Source: Caryophanales bacterium UBA4869 (GTDB taxonomy: Bacteria; Bacillota_I; Bacilli_A; RFN20; CAG-288). Taken from it: DNA of 30,194 nt. This document shows positions 1-7,699 of the stretch, one piece after another. The position numbers and the translations under genes are program-made. The notes below the pieces were generated by a model. That model was not told the DNA's origin. It did not search any database and worked only from the letters and a program-made list of their open reading frames with translations. The DNA is taken from the NCBI GenBank assembly GCA_002399505.1, contig DHDT01000004.1, positions 48,763 through 78,956 on the forward strand. The letters run 5' to 3'. Numbering within the stretch: position 1 is the first letter of the stretch; each line of letters opens with the position of its first letter.

Positions 1-39
1 CTGAACTTCCTCAGGATAAGTAATTATCAATAATAAACA

Positions 40-65
40 ACTCCTGTTTCTCACAGGAGTTTTTA
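40..65 (+). terminator. Rho-independent terminator of an upstream gene
   Basis: An 8-bp perfect stem (ACTCCTGT at 40-47, ACAGGAGT at 53-60) with a 5-nt loop is followed by TTTT. It faces right and should end a plus-strand gene whose last codons lie at or before position 33. It separates that gene from the DUF2130 gene. Confidence 0.8.
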
Positions 66-120
66 TATGGTTAACAATACTTGAAATATTCCTGTTAAAA
101 TATAGAAGTGAGGAAATAAT

Positions 121-1503
121 ATGAAGACACTTAAAGTAATAGTCAAAGACAAGAATACACTGATTTTAGATGAGGACGGATTAAAAGGCGATGAAATCGA
201 TCTGACCTCAGTAGCCAAAATCGATTTTACCAGTATCGATGCTGCAATAAAGCAGGGCACAGATAACGTCTACCTCAGAAAGCTAGAGGAAGCAAAGAAA
301 GTCATTGAAAACCAATATGTTTTGGAAACTAAAAACAAAGACATTGAAAACAGCAGCAGAATCAAAGAATTCCAGCTTCAGCTAGAGCAGCTTAAAAAAG
401 ACAATGAAAATGCCCTCAAAAACAAAGAGCAGGAAGTTATGCTCTCTTATACAGATAAAGTCGACGAATTAAAGAAACAGCTTGAGAATTTCCAAGTACA
501 AAAAGAACTGGACTTGCAGAAGCTCAAGATCAAAAATGACGATGAAAAAAGAAATGAACTAGACGAGAAAGACAAAAAGATCTCAGAGCTTTCCAAGCAG
601 AACGAATTCCTCCAGAAATCAAAGGAAACCGAAATCGAAAATGTCCGTCTCAAAACCAACAGCGAAAACGACAAGACTATTCAGGAGCTCAAAGACAAGC
701 TTCATGAAAGCGAAGAGAAGTACAGTGCCCTCCAACGTCAGAAAGGTGCTTTGAATATCAAACAGACCGGTGAAGACTTAGAAGCCTGGTGCAACAAAGA
801 AGCCGAATCCTATATGCAGAACGGATTAGATAACTGCACTTGGGAAAAAGACAATGTAGTTGTCCGCAATGAATCCGAAGACAAGGGCTCCAAAGCCGAC
901 TACATCTTCAAAGTCTATGCAGATAAGGAAACTGTCGGACAGGAAAAATCATTATTGGCCTCAGTCTGTATGGATATGAAGGACGAGAATCCCGATTCCA
1001 CAAATAAGAAGACCAATGCCTTCTACTATAAGAAGCTAGATGAAAACAGAACCAAGAAGAACTGCCGTTATGCCGTCTTAGTCTCCAACCTCGAAATGGA
1101 CAAACCCAATGACATTCCGATAATGAAGGTACGCGAATTCAAGGATATGTATGTGGTAAGACCAGCCTATATGATGACCTTCCTGAATATGATCGTCTCC
1201 TTGACTAAAAGGTTCAGTGAACTGATCCTCAAGGGCATCAAAGAAGAAATCAATCTTCAGAAACAGGAAGAACTGTTAAATCAGTTTGATTATCTTAAGA
1301 CAACCTATCTAGATAAACCTCTTCTGTCCCTTCAGGATAGTGTCAAGAGTATTCAAGACAAAACAGAAAGCATCACAAAGGCGGCCGTCAGCATCAAGGA
1401 AACCTGTGATAAAATCGAGAAATCCTATATCGACAGCATCACTGACAAGCTGAGCAAGTTTGAAATCAAACTTAGTACATCCTATAGAAAGTTTGAAAAA
1501 TAG
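121..1503 (+). CDS. DUF2130 family coiled-coil protein, nuclease-like C-terminal domain
   Basis: A 460-residue soluble protein with no signal peptide. Residues about 50-212 are a long, highly charged coiled coil rich in K, E and Q. Residues about 215-370 match the DUF2130 domain as I know it, including a GEDLE motif at 217-221, GSKADYIF around 256-263 and a YAVLVS strand followed by MYVVRP. The spacing of E218/E221, D260 and D285-x-K287 resembles a PD-(D/E)XK nuclease core, which is inference and not a known activity. A second short coiled coil ends the protein. GAGG lies 7-10 nt before the ATG. It is monocistronic, bounded by terminators on both sides. The cellular role of the family is not established. 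Confidence 0.85.
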   Translation: MKTLKVIVKDKNTLILDEDGLKGDEIDLTSVAKIDFTSIDAAIKQGTDNVYLRKLEEAKKVIENQYVLETKNKDIENSSRIKEFQLQLEQLKKDNENALKNKEQEVMLSYTDKVDELKKQLENFQVQKELDLQKLKIKNDDEKRNELDEKDKKISELSKQNEFLQKSKETEIENVRLKTNSENDKTIQELKDKLHESEEKYSALQRQKGALNIKQTGEDLEAWCNKEAESYMQNGLDNCTWEKDNVVVRNESEDKGSKADYIFKVYADKETVGQEKSLLASVCMDMKDENPDSTNKKTNAFYYKKLDENRTKKNCRYAVLVSNLEMDKPNDIPIMKVREFKDMYVVRPAYMMTFLNMIVSLTKRFSELILKGIKEEINLQKQEELLNQFDYLKTTYLDKPLLSLQDSVKSIQDKTESITKAAVSIKETCDKIEKSYIDSITDKLSKFEIKLSTSYRKFEK

Positions 1504-1516
1504 AAACGAAAGAAAA

Positions 1517-1539
1517 GGCACCCACATCGGGTGCCTTTT
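1517..1539. terminator. Bidirectional terminator between convergent genes
   Basis: A GGCACCC/GGGTGCC stem (1517-1523 and 1529-1535) has a 5-nt loop, with AAAA on the left and TTTT on the right. It can terminate both the DUF2130 gene (+) and the nucleotidase operon (-). Confidence 0.85.
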
Positions 1540-1561
1540 CATAGTTTTATAATTTTGCTAG

Positions 1562-3190
1562 CTAAGCAGCTACACAGGCGAAGTCTTCTTTATAGAAGGC
1601 ATTACCGCCATCTCTTCCTCCAAAGGACATGTAATCCTTGAGAGCATCTCTGATGTAGAGAAGAGAACCATCTTTTCCGCAGTCATATTGAGTGGCATTC
1701 TGTAAAGAAGATGGAAAATAAGAAGAATTATAGACAAAGTCAATAACGACTAAGTCGTAATATTTAGATGTTTCAAAAGCCAGAGAGTCACTAGTTGAAA
1801 AAGCGTAATACTTGGAAGAATGATCAGAAGTCTGTGTACCGATTAAATTAGAGACAACACTTCCTCTGACGTCCTTAAACAACTTAAGCTTGTTATCAAA
1901 AGGAGATACTTTAAACAAGTCGGTGATAGTCACATTTCCAGGATAGAGAGAATCTCTGATGCCGGCCATATTGTGAATTGCAAGCAGAGGTCTTGTGCTC
2001 TTATATCCGTAGTGAAGAACAGCTTCATTCATTCCCGTTGCGACAAAATTGCAGGCGGTCCAGTCATCGTCATATTTAGTCATCTTGTAATCGAGAGTAC
2101 CTAAAGTCTCATCCGCCTGATACTGTGTTTCCTTAGTCTGAATCGTATCTAATATATTCTGATCAAGTTTGTCATCGCTGACTGCAAAATCACTGCTATT
2201 TGATTGGACATAGGCTTTTTTAATCAATCCGCCGGTATGAGTGGAAAACTTCATCTTGCAGTATCCGCGAGTATTGCTTCCGCCCTGTACATAAGGCATA
2301 TTGTTAGAACCGATATTCAAGGACTGGAACATATGCGAATGACCGCCAAATATTCCGGAGATGTTGTTATCGGCAAGACTCAGTGTATTGGCAATAGATA
2401 AAGTATAACTGGAATCAGAAGCGTCATGAAGAAGGACAACGACTATATCGCAGCCTTCATCAGTCAGGCTTTTTGCTTCATTCTTTATAAGATCAATATT
2501 GCCAGAAAAAGAATAACTGCCGAGAATTCCTGAAGCTATTGAGCTTTCTTCACCGGAGCCGATAGCACCGATAACACCATATTTGACGGCTCCTTTTTGA
2601 ATGACAGCAGAAGGTTTGCAGAAATCAGCCTGGTTACCTGAAGAATCTCTGATATTGCAGCCTAATAACGGGAAAGGAGAAGACTCAGACAAGCTCTTTA
2701 TCTGATCGACACCCCAATCAAACTCATGATTGCCGATAGCCATAGCCTCGACACCGAGATATGAAAGAAGCTGATCAGTGAGAGGTTTCTCTTTATAAGA
2801 AAGATATCCGCCCTGCCAGGAATCACCGGCTGAGAGAATCAAAGAAGTCTCAGGGTTATAGTCAGCATCATGCTTGATAGCATAGGAAAGCTTAGCGACT
2901 CCAAGTTCTCCTTTTTTCTGACTTTCAGGCATGGATCCATGAACATCGTTGATGGAATAGACAGTCACATAATCAGGAAACTCAGCTGATGAACTAGATG
3001 AGGAACCATCAGAACCAGAAGAACCACCTGACGAAGAGGAAACTGCAGAAGATTCTTCTTTACCAGAAGAAATTGAAGAACTGCTGTCAGATGATGAAAA
3101 AGACGAGCCTCCGATATTGATCGACGGCAAAGTGCAGGAGACTAAAGAGAGCAGAAGAAGTGGAAACATAACATATTTGATACTTTTCAT
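1562..3190 (-). CDS. Lipoprotein 5'-nucleotidase / UDP-sugar hydrolase family metallophosphatase
   Basis: A 542-residue secreted lipoprotein. The N-terminus has a short basic and hydrophobic signal ending in a lipobox with Cys19, followed by a Ser/Gly-rich linker (about 27-69) that tethers the enzyme to the membrane. The calcineurin-like metallophosphatase domain shows NDVHG (D82, H84), GDSWQG (D123), GNHEFD (N154, H155) and a later GGHSHM metal motif. The C-terminal 5'-nucleotidase domain shows an AGIRD motif and SPFDNKL, the substrate-binding part of the UshA/YfkN family. The likely role is dephosphorylation of extracellular nucleotides; exact substrate is unknown. It is the last gene of a minus-strand operon, starting 2 nt after the cysQ-like stop, with no obvious Shine-Dalgarno, so it may depend on translational coupling. 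Confidence 0.9.
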   Translation of the reverse strand: MKSIKYVMFPLLLLSLVSCTLPSINIGGSSFSSSDSSSSISSGKEESSAVSSSSGGSSGSDGSSSSSSAEFPDYVTVYSINDVHGSMPESQKKGELGVAKLSYAIKHDADYNPETSLILSAGDSWQGGYLSYKEKPLTDQLLSYLGVEAMAIGNHEFDWGVDQIKSLSESSPFPLLGCNIRDSSGNQADFCKPSAVIQKGAVKYGVIGAIGSGEESSIASGILGSYSFSGNIDLIKNEAKSLTDEGCDIVVVLLHDASDSSYTLSIANTLSLADNNISGIFGGHSHMFQSLNIGSNNMPYVQGGSNTRGYCKMKFSTHTGGLIKKAYVQSNSSDFAVSDDKLDQNILDTIQTKETQYQADETLGTLDYKMTKYDDDWTACNFVATGMNEAVLHYGYKSTRPLLAIHNMAGIRDSLYPGNVTITDLFKVSPFDNKLKLFKDVRGSVVSNLIGTQTSDHSSKYYAFSTSDSLAFETSKYYDLVVIDFVYNSSYFPSSLQNATQYDCGKDGSLLYIRDALKDYMSFGGRDGGNAFYKEDFACVAA

Positions 3191-3192
3191 AA

Positions 3193-3975
3193 TTACTTAA
3201 GCAGAACCGTGTTCTCTTTCCTATTAAACATACAATACCCGTCTCTGTTGTAGACATCAGCTCTATTATAATTGAACTCTTGAAGATTAGTGTCACAGAA
3301 GATACCGCCTGCCTCTTTGACTATCAAGTCAGGAGCACAGACATCCCATTCTTTCGTCATTTTCGTATAACGGATAGAAGCATCGACAATGCCCATCGCC
3401 AAATAGACAGCCTTCAAAGAGGCACCATAGCATTTAGTTTCTTTGATAAGAGAGGCATGTCTTTGATAGACAGCTCTTTCTTCTGGAAGTTCATGAGTCC
3501 GGCTCCCGACCATGATCAGGTCTTTGACTCGATCAGAGACATGCATCTCTTCTTCTCTTCCGTCTTCATGAACATAAAATGAGCCTTGTCCTTTTACAGC
3601 ATAGGCAAAGGCACCATCGCGGGGAATTCCAATTACGGTGACAACAGGCTTATGGTCAATGACATAGGCGACATTGATGCCGAAAGAACCATCGCGGTCA
3701 CAGAAATCCTGTGTCCCGTCTAAAGGATCAATGATGAAAAGCTCTCTCTTATTCAATCTTGAGAGGTCATCGGCATCTTCTTCAGACAACCAACCGATTT
3801 CATTAAAAACAGATAATTTGTTTCTGATGATCTTATCGGAAGCTATATCAGCATCAGTGGCAGGAGACTCATCGCTCTTTATTCTGATATCGAATCCATT
3901 TTTATAAATTCTCATGATCTCAAGCGAACTCTCCTGAACTGCTTTGATCATCTCTCTCAAAATAGACTCGTACAT
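3193..3975 (-). CDS. cysQ: Inositol monophosphatase superfamily phosphatase, CysQ-like
   Basis: 260 residues, normal length for the family. The metal-binding motifs are complete: S64-E65-E66, D83-P-L-D86-G-T and E-W-D211 followed by a DLIVKEAGG helix. The order and the DPLDGTQDF form fit CysQ, the 3'(2'),5'-bisphosphate nucleotidase that turns pAp into AMP, better than inositol monophosphatase, but the substrate cannot be fixed from sequence. It follows nrnA with a TAATG stop-start overlap, so the two are translationally coupled. NrnA also has pAp phosphatase activity in Bacillus, which supports a pAp-related role here. Another IMPase-family substrate such as inositol phosphate or fructose bisphosphate remains possible. 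Confidence 0.85.
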   Translation of the reverse strand: MYESILREMIKAVQESSLEIMRIYKNGFDIRIKSDESPATDADIASDKIIRNKLSVFNEIGWLSEEDADDLSRLNKRELFIIDPLDGTQDFCDRDGSFGINVAYVIDHKPVVTVIGIPRDGAFAYAVKGQGSFYVHEDGREEEMHVSDRVKDLIMVGSRTHELPEERAVYQRHASLIKETKCYGASLKAVYLAMGIVDASIRYTKMTKEWDVCAPDLIVKEAGGIFCDTNLQEFNYNRADVYNRDGYCMFNRKENTVLLK

Positions 3976-4925
3976 TATTTAACCTCTTCAGCCAGATTCA
4001 AAGCAGCGACAACCTTTGAAACATCGGCAAAATCAGTGAGTCTGCAGCCAGCAGCAGGAATATGTCCGCCGCCTCCAAAGGCAGTGGCGACCTTCTGAAC
4101 ATTCTTAGTTCCGTCGCTTCGGAGTTCAACTCTGATGACACCGTTATCCTGCTCGATGAAGAAAGCCCAGATAGGATGGCCGTCAAGCATTGAAAGCAGG
4201 TTGACCTTCCCGGAAGCATCATTCTGATCAAGACCTAAGGCCTTATAGTCTTCTTTGTGGACGACACAGTAAGTGACAAGACCGTCGAACTGGAAATTCT
4301 GGTAGATGAAAGAACGATACTTGAGATCAATAGAGCTCTGTTTATAAAGCTCACGATAGATTTCCTTGTATTTAGCACCGCTCTTGACAAGTTTGGCGGC
4401 AATTGCAAAAGTAGCCGGCTCGCTGTCAAACTGGAAACGTCCTGAATCAGTGACAAGGCCTAAATAAAGATAGGTGGCTGTCAAAGGAGAGATTTCCTTA
4501 AATCTCTTATAGAGAAGAGTGGCGATGATGAAAGTAGCACTGGGTGCCTTATCATTTCGGTAAACGGGGAAAGGCAGGATGTTGTTCTGCATATGATGAT
4601 CAATGCAGACAATGCTCTTTGCCATATGGATTCTCTGATCTTCGACTCTCTCTAAGTCAGAAAGATCGACCATAAAGGCCAAGGAATTACGGATGATGTC
4701 ATCGGTGACTTCATCATCCTTGCCGGCAAAGGCACCGATATAGGAAGGGTAGGTGCCAACAGAGTAGATATGCTTCTTAGGATAGTACTCCCTCAAAGCC
4801 TCTTTTAGTCCCTGCACGGATCCCAGACAGTCTCCGTCGGGGTTCTTGTGTCCGAAAACGACAATGCTGTCATTGTCTTCGACGGCTTGAAAAATTTGTT
4901 CTTCAATCTTTTCCTGTTCAGTCAT
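3975..4925 (-). CDS. nrnA: NrnA: DHH-family nanoRNase / pAp phosphatase
   Basis: 316 residues with the complete DHH/DHHA1 layout. Manganese-binding motifs are H26-x-N-P-D30-G-D32, D87-x-S-D90, D109-H110-H111 and T159-D160-S-G. The C-terminal DHHA1 substrate motif GGGGH-x2-AAG lies near 284-292. The family degrades 2-5 nt RNAs left by PNPase-type exonucleases and dephosphorylates pAp to AMP. A strong AAGGAG sits before the ATG. A terminator hairpin lies only about 20 nt upstream of the start, after rpoE, leaving no room for a promoter between, so expression must come by read-through or from a promoter further up. pnp, encoded further up the same strand, would generate its short substrates. Confidence 0.95.
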   Translation of the reverse strand: MTEQEKIEEQIFQAVEDNDSIVVFGHKNPDGDCLGSVQGLKEALREYYPKKHIYSVGTYPSYIGAFAGKDDEVTDDIIRNSLAFMVDLSDLERVEDQRIHMAKSIVCIDHHMQNNILPFPVYRNDKAPSATFIIATLLYKRFKEISPLTATYLYLGLVTDSGRFQFDSEPATFAIAAKLVKSGAKYKEIYRELYKQSSIDLKYRSFIYQNFQFDGLVTYCVVHKEDYKALGLDQNDASGKVNLLSMLDGHPIWAFFIEQDNGVIRVELRSDGTKNVQKVATAFGGGGHIPAAGCRLTDFADVSKVVAALNLAEEVK

Positions 4926-4942
4926 GTTTATCTCCTTTTTGA

Positions 4943-4968
4943 TAAAAAAAGCCCTGATTAGAGGGCTT
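4943..4968 (-). terminator. Terminator after rpoE, within the nrnA leader
   Basis: On the minus strand AAGCCCT (4962-4968) and AGGGCTT (4949-4955) form a 7-bp stem with a 6-nt loop, followed by a run of T residues. It lies 17 nt downstream of the rpoE stop and about 18 nt upstream of the nrnA ATG, with the nrnA Shine-Dalgarno right after the T tract. Confidence 0.8.
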
Positions 4969-4985
4969 AGGCAATCAACGAAAGA

Positions 4986-5426
4986 CTAGTTGTTTTCGTC
5001 TTCGTCATCAGAACCAGAGAGATCTTTCAACTCTTCTGTTTCTTCTTCACTATCAGAGTCAGATGGTTTTTCTTCTTCATCTTCATCCATCTTGTCGATG
5101 CCTTTTTCCTTTTCGGATTCGTCTTCGTCTTCGTCATCTTCGGAATAGACATCATTCATGTCAATATGGATGTTATCGAGAAGCTCATGCTCTCTTAAGA
5201 CCCAGGTATTGTTTTCCTTGATTACGAAACGTCCGTCCATTGTCAGAGCGGTATAGAACTTGGAAGCGATCTTGAGAAGCTCTTCCTCTTCGTTGATACC
5301 GAGAGTCTGACCGACAGCGAGAAGCAATTCGCCGAAAGCGACTGGGACGCTCTTCTTGCCGTTCTTTTCATAGCTGTCTTTGAGAACATCATAAGCGACA
5401 TCGACATATGATTTTTTATCTGCCAT
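4986..5426 (-). CDS. rpoE: RNA polymerase delta subunit
   Basis: 146 residues. Residues 1-90 form the HARE-HTH-like folded domain, with an LLLAVGQTLG helix region and the ALTMDGRFV plus W-x-LRE strands typical of delta. Residues about 92-146 are almost entirely Asp, Glu and Ser, the disordered polyanionic tail that displaces nucleic acid from RNA polymerase and speeds recycling. The length is close to that of other delta subunits. A strong AAAGGAG precedes the ATG. It lies 87 nt downstream of argS and is followed by a terminator. The gene is a good taxonomic marker for Bacillota. Confidence 0.93.
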   Translation of the reverse strand: MADKKSYVDVAYDVLKDSYEKNGKKSVPVAFGELLLAVGQTLGINEEEELLKIASKFYTALTMDGRFVIKENNTWVLREHELLDNIHIDMNDVYSEDDEDEDESEKEKGIDKMDEDEEEKPSDSDSEEETEELKDLSGSDDEDENN

Positions 5427-5462
5427 AACTATCTCTCCTTTAAGTTATCTAATAATATATAT

Positions 5463-5490
5463 TTAAGAGTCTTCTAAAGTATACTCTTAA
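5463..5490. repeat. 8-bp inverted repeat between argS and rpoE
   Basis: Perfect arms TTAAGAGT (5463-5470) and ACTCTTAA (5483-5490) are separated by 12 nt containing TATACT (read on the minus strand), a fair -10 hexamer. Next to it lies the palindrome AACCGCGGTT (5489-5498). It could be a weak argS terminator or an operator over an rpoE promoter; sequence alone does not decide. Confidence 0.5.
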
Positions 5491-5513
5491 CCGCGGTTTT
5501 TATAAAGAGAAAA

Positions 5514-7199
5514 CTAATTCTCTTTAGCCGTAGAAGAATCAGAGGCATCTTCTTTGACTTTGTCGTCGCTAGTCATTCTCTCAGGAGCACTGACGGCGAT
5601 GAGATCCAAAGCGTCGGCTAAGACGACTTTGCAGGCTTCGACCAAACCTAATCTCTGCCTGGACAAATCAACATCAGAATCATCTAAAACACGGCACTTA
5701 GAATAAAATTCATTGATAAGCATAGCAAGAGAGTGGACATAATTGGTGATCTTATAAGGCTCATTCTCATAAGTTGCGGTTTTGATGACAGTGGGGAAAT
5801 CCTTCATGGCGATGAGAAGATTCTTCTCAGGCTCAGAAGAAAGGCGGTCTGCCTTATAGTCGACAGGATAGAAGGCTTTTCCGTTATTCATGATTCCGCA
5901 GAGTCTGGCATGAGTATACTGAGCATAATAGACAGGATTCTCAGAACCGAGTTTCTTAGCTAAGTCGATATCGAAATCGAGATGGGAATTGGCAGAACGA
6001 GAGACGAAGAAATAACGGCAGCTGTCAACACCGACTTCGTCCATGAGTTCCTTCATCGAAATAGCATTGCCGGTTCTCTTGGACATCTTGAATTCTTCTC
6101 CGTCCTTAAAAAGACGTACCATCTGAACCAAAGCCACCTGAACAGAATCAGGATTATATCCCAAGTCTTTGACGGCGGACTTTAAGCGGGTGACATAGCC
6201 GTGGTGGTCAGCTCCGAAAAGATCGACTACCAAATCAAAGCCACGGGAGAACTTATCAGCATGATAGGCGATATCCGGTAAAAGATAGGTATAAGAACCA
6301 TCGGACTTGATAAGAACACGGTCCTTGTCGTCTCCGTCCTTCTTGGTATCGAGGAAAGTAGCTTCGTCTTGAACATAGCAATAAGGTTTGAGACGTTCCA
6401 GTACTTTTTCGACATCCCCGCGGTTGCGGATAGCTTTTTCAGAAGTATAGACATCCTGATCAACACGGAACTCGTGTAAATCTTCTTTGATTCTCTCAAG
6501 AAGATTGTCAGAACCATACTTTTTAAAGAACTCGAGATTGCTTTCAGGATCCTTTAAATATTTGTCGCCGACTTCTTCTTTGAGCTTGATGGCTAATTCA
6601 GTGATTTCCTCACCGTGATATCCGTCTTCCGGGAAGGTGCATTCCTGACCGAACTGCTCCTTGTATCTGGCGATAAGGGAAAGACCCAAATTGTTGATCT
6701 GGTTTCCGGCATCGTTGATGTAATACTCACGGGTGACATCATAACCCGACTTTTTATAAAGTCTGGCAATACAGTCTCCTAAAGCGGCACCGCGGGCATG
6801 ACCTAAATGAAGAAGGCCAGTCGGATTAGCAGAGACGTATTCGACATCTACTTTCTTGCCTTTGCCGATATCGAGATTTCCGTAGTTTTCTTTTTCGTCG
6901 ATGATTTTCTTGATGATGCTTCCAAGTTCATCCTGCTTCAGGAAGAAATTCAAAAAGCCCGGCATGCAGGCCTCAGCCTTGTCAACGCCGTCAAGCTTAA
7001 AAGAAGAGGCAATCTTAGTCGCTAAGTCGATAGGCTTCATCCCTAGGGCTTTGGCTTTTCTAAGTGCGATGTTAGTCGCATAATCGCCGTGTTCTCTCTT
7101 ATCAGAGGCAGTGAGGATGATTTCCTCGTCCTTGACTTCAACTCCCAGATTGGAAAAGAACTTTTCAATCTCGGTCTTTATCTGTTTTTCTATATCCAT
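5514..7199 (-). CDS. argS: Arginyl-tRNA synthetase
   Basis: 561 residues, a full-length class I synthetase charging tRNA-Arg in the cytosol. The N-terminal add-1 domain covers about 1-110. The HIGH signature is H131-L-G-H134-A-R-G within the conserved ANPTG-x2-H context. KMSKR lies near 370-375, and the C-terminal anticodon-binding DALR-type domain fills the last 130 residues. Most ArgS proteins end at the SAPERM motif; here about 19 Ser/Asp/Lys-rich residues follow it, an unusual tail. It starts 10 nt after the ispF stop with a modest GAGG, and belongs to a ychF-ispF-argS run. Confidence 0.97.
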   Translation of the reverse strand: MDIEKQIKTEIEKFFSNLGVEVKDEEIILTASDKREHGDYATNIALRKAKALGMKPIDLATKIASSFKLDGVDKAEACMPGFLNFFLKQDELGSIIKKIIDEKENYGNLDIGKGKKVDVEYVSANPTGLLHLGHARGAALGDCIARLYKKSGYDVTREYYINDAGNQINNLGLSLIARYKEQFGQECTFPEDGYHGEEITELAIKLKEEVGDKYLKDPESNLEFFKKYGSDNLLERIKEDLHEFRVDQDVYTSEKAIRNRGDVEKVLERLKPYCYVQDEATFLDTKKDGDDKDRVLIKSDGSYTYLLPDIAYHADKFSRGFDLVVDLFGADHHGYVTRLKSAVKDLGYNPDSVQVALVQMVRLFKDGEEFKMSKRTGNAISMKELMDEVGVDSCRYFFVSRSANSHLDFDIDLAKKLGSENPVYYAQYTHARLCGIMNNGKAFYPVDYKADRLSSEPEKNLLIAMKDFPTVIKTATYENEPYKITNYVHSLAMLINEFYSKCRVLDDSDVDLSRQRLGLVEACKVVLADALDLIAVSAPERMTSDDKVKEDASDSSTAKEN

Positions 7200-7209
7200 A
7201 GAGCAATCC

Positions 7210-7689
7210 TCAGTCTTTCTTTATCAATACTTCAGCGAGTACTTCAAGCGCCTTTCCTTCTCCGACTTCTCCGACTCCTTCTTTGGTGTTGGCGTGAACG
7301 GCAATCCTATCTTCATCCAAAGACAGAAGATGAGAGAGACTGGTTTTTATCAGTCCCTTATAGTCTTTGATTTTTGGTCTTTGAAGAATGACAGCGACTG
7401 CCACATTGCCAAGCTGATAGCCTTTTTCATTCATCTTTTCCAGAGCCAGAGAGAGAATCTTCTTTGAATCGAGATTCAAAGTAGACTGAAGGTTATCAGG
7501 AAAATAAGTGCCGATGTCTTCTAATCCTAAAGAAGAGAAAATAGCCTGACTCAGGGCATGGAGAACAATATCGCCGTCAGAATGGGCATCTATCGCAACA
7601 GTGCTAGGAACTAAGACACCTCCTAAAAGAAGATGGTTTCCTTCTTTTAGACGGTGTATATCATATCCTAAGCCTGTTCTGATATCCAT
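7210..7689 (-). CDS. ispF: 2-C-methyl-D-erythritol 2,4-cyclodiphosphate synthase
   Basis: 159 residues, typical length for IspF, which forms MEcPP in the non-mevalonate isoprenoid pathway. Zinc ligands are visible as D10-x-H12 in GYDIHR and H44 in the HSDGDIVLHA motif. The C-terminal cytidine-binding loop, usually TT-x-E-x-LG-x2-GR-x-EG, is present in an altered form (NTKEGVGEVGEG), keeping Thr and Glu but lacking the usual Arg. The presence of IspF implies that this organism makes isoprenoids by the MEP route. It sits 10 nt after ychF and 10 nt before argS. Confidence 0.95.
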   Translation of the reverse strand: MDIRTGLGYDIHRLKEGNHLLLGGVLVPSTVAIDAHSDGDIVLHALSQAIFSSLGLEDIGTYFPDNLQSTLNLDSKKILSLALEKMNEKGYQLGNVAVAVILQRPKIKDYKGLIKTSLSHLLSLDEDRIAVHANTKEGVGEVGEGKALEVLAEVLIKKD

Positions 7690-7699
7690 AATAATCTCT

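Noticed and set aside
1..33. Possible 3' end of an upstream plus-strand gene
   Set aside because: Two frames reach a stop (21-23 and 31-33) before the terminator. Too few codons remain to choose a frame or product.
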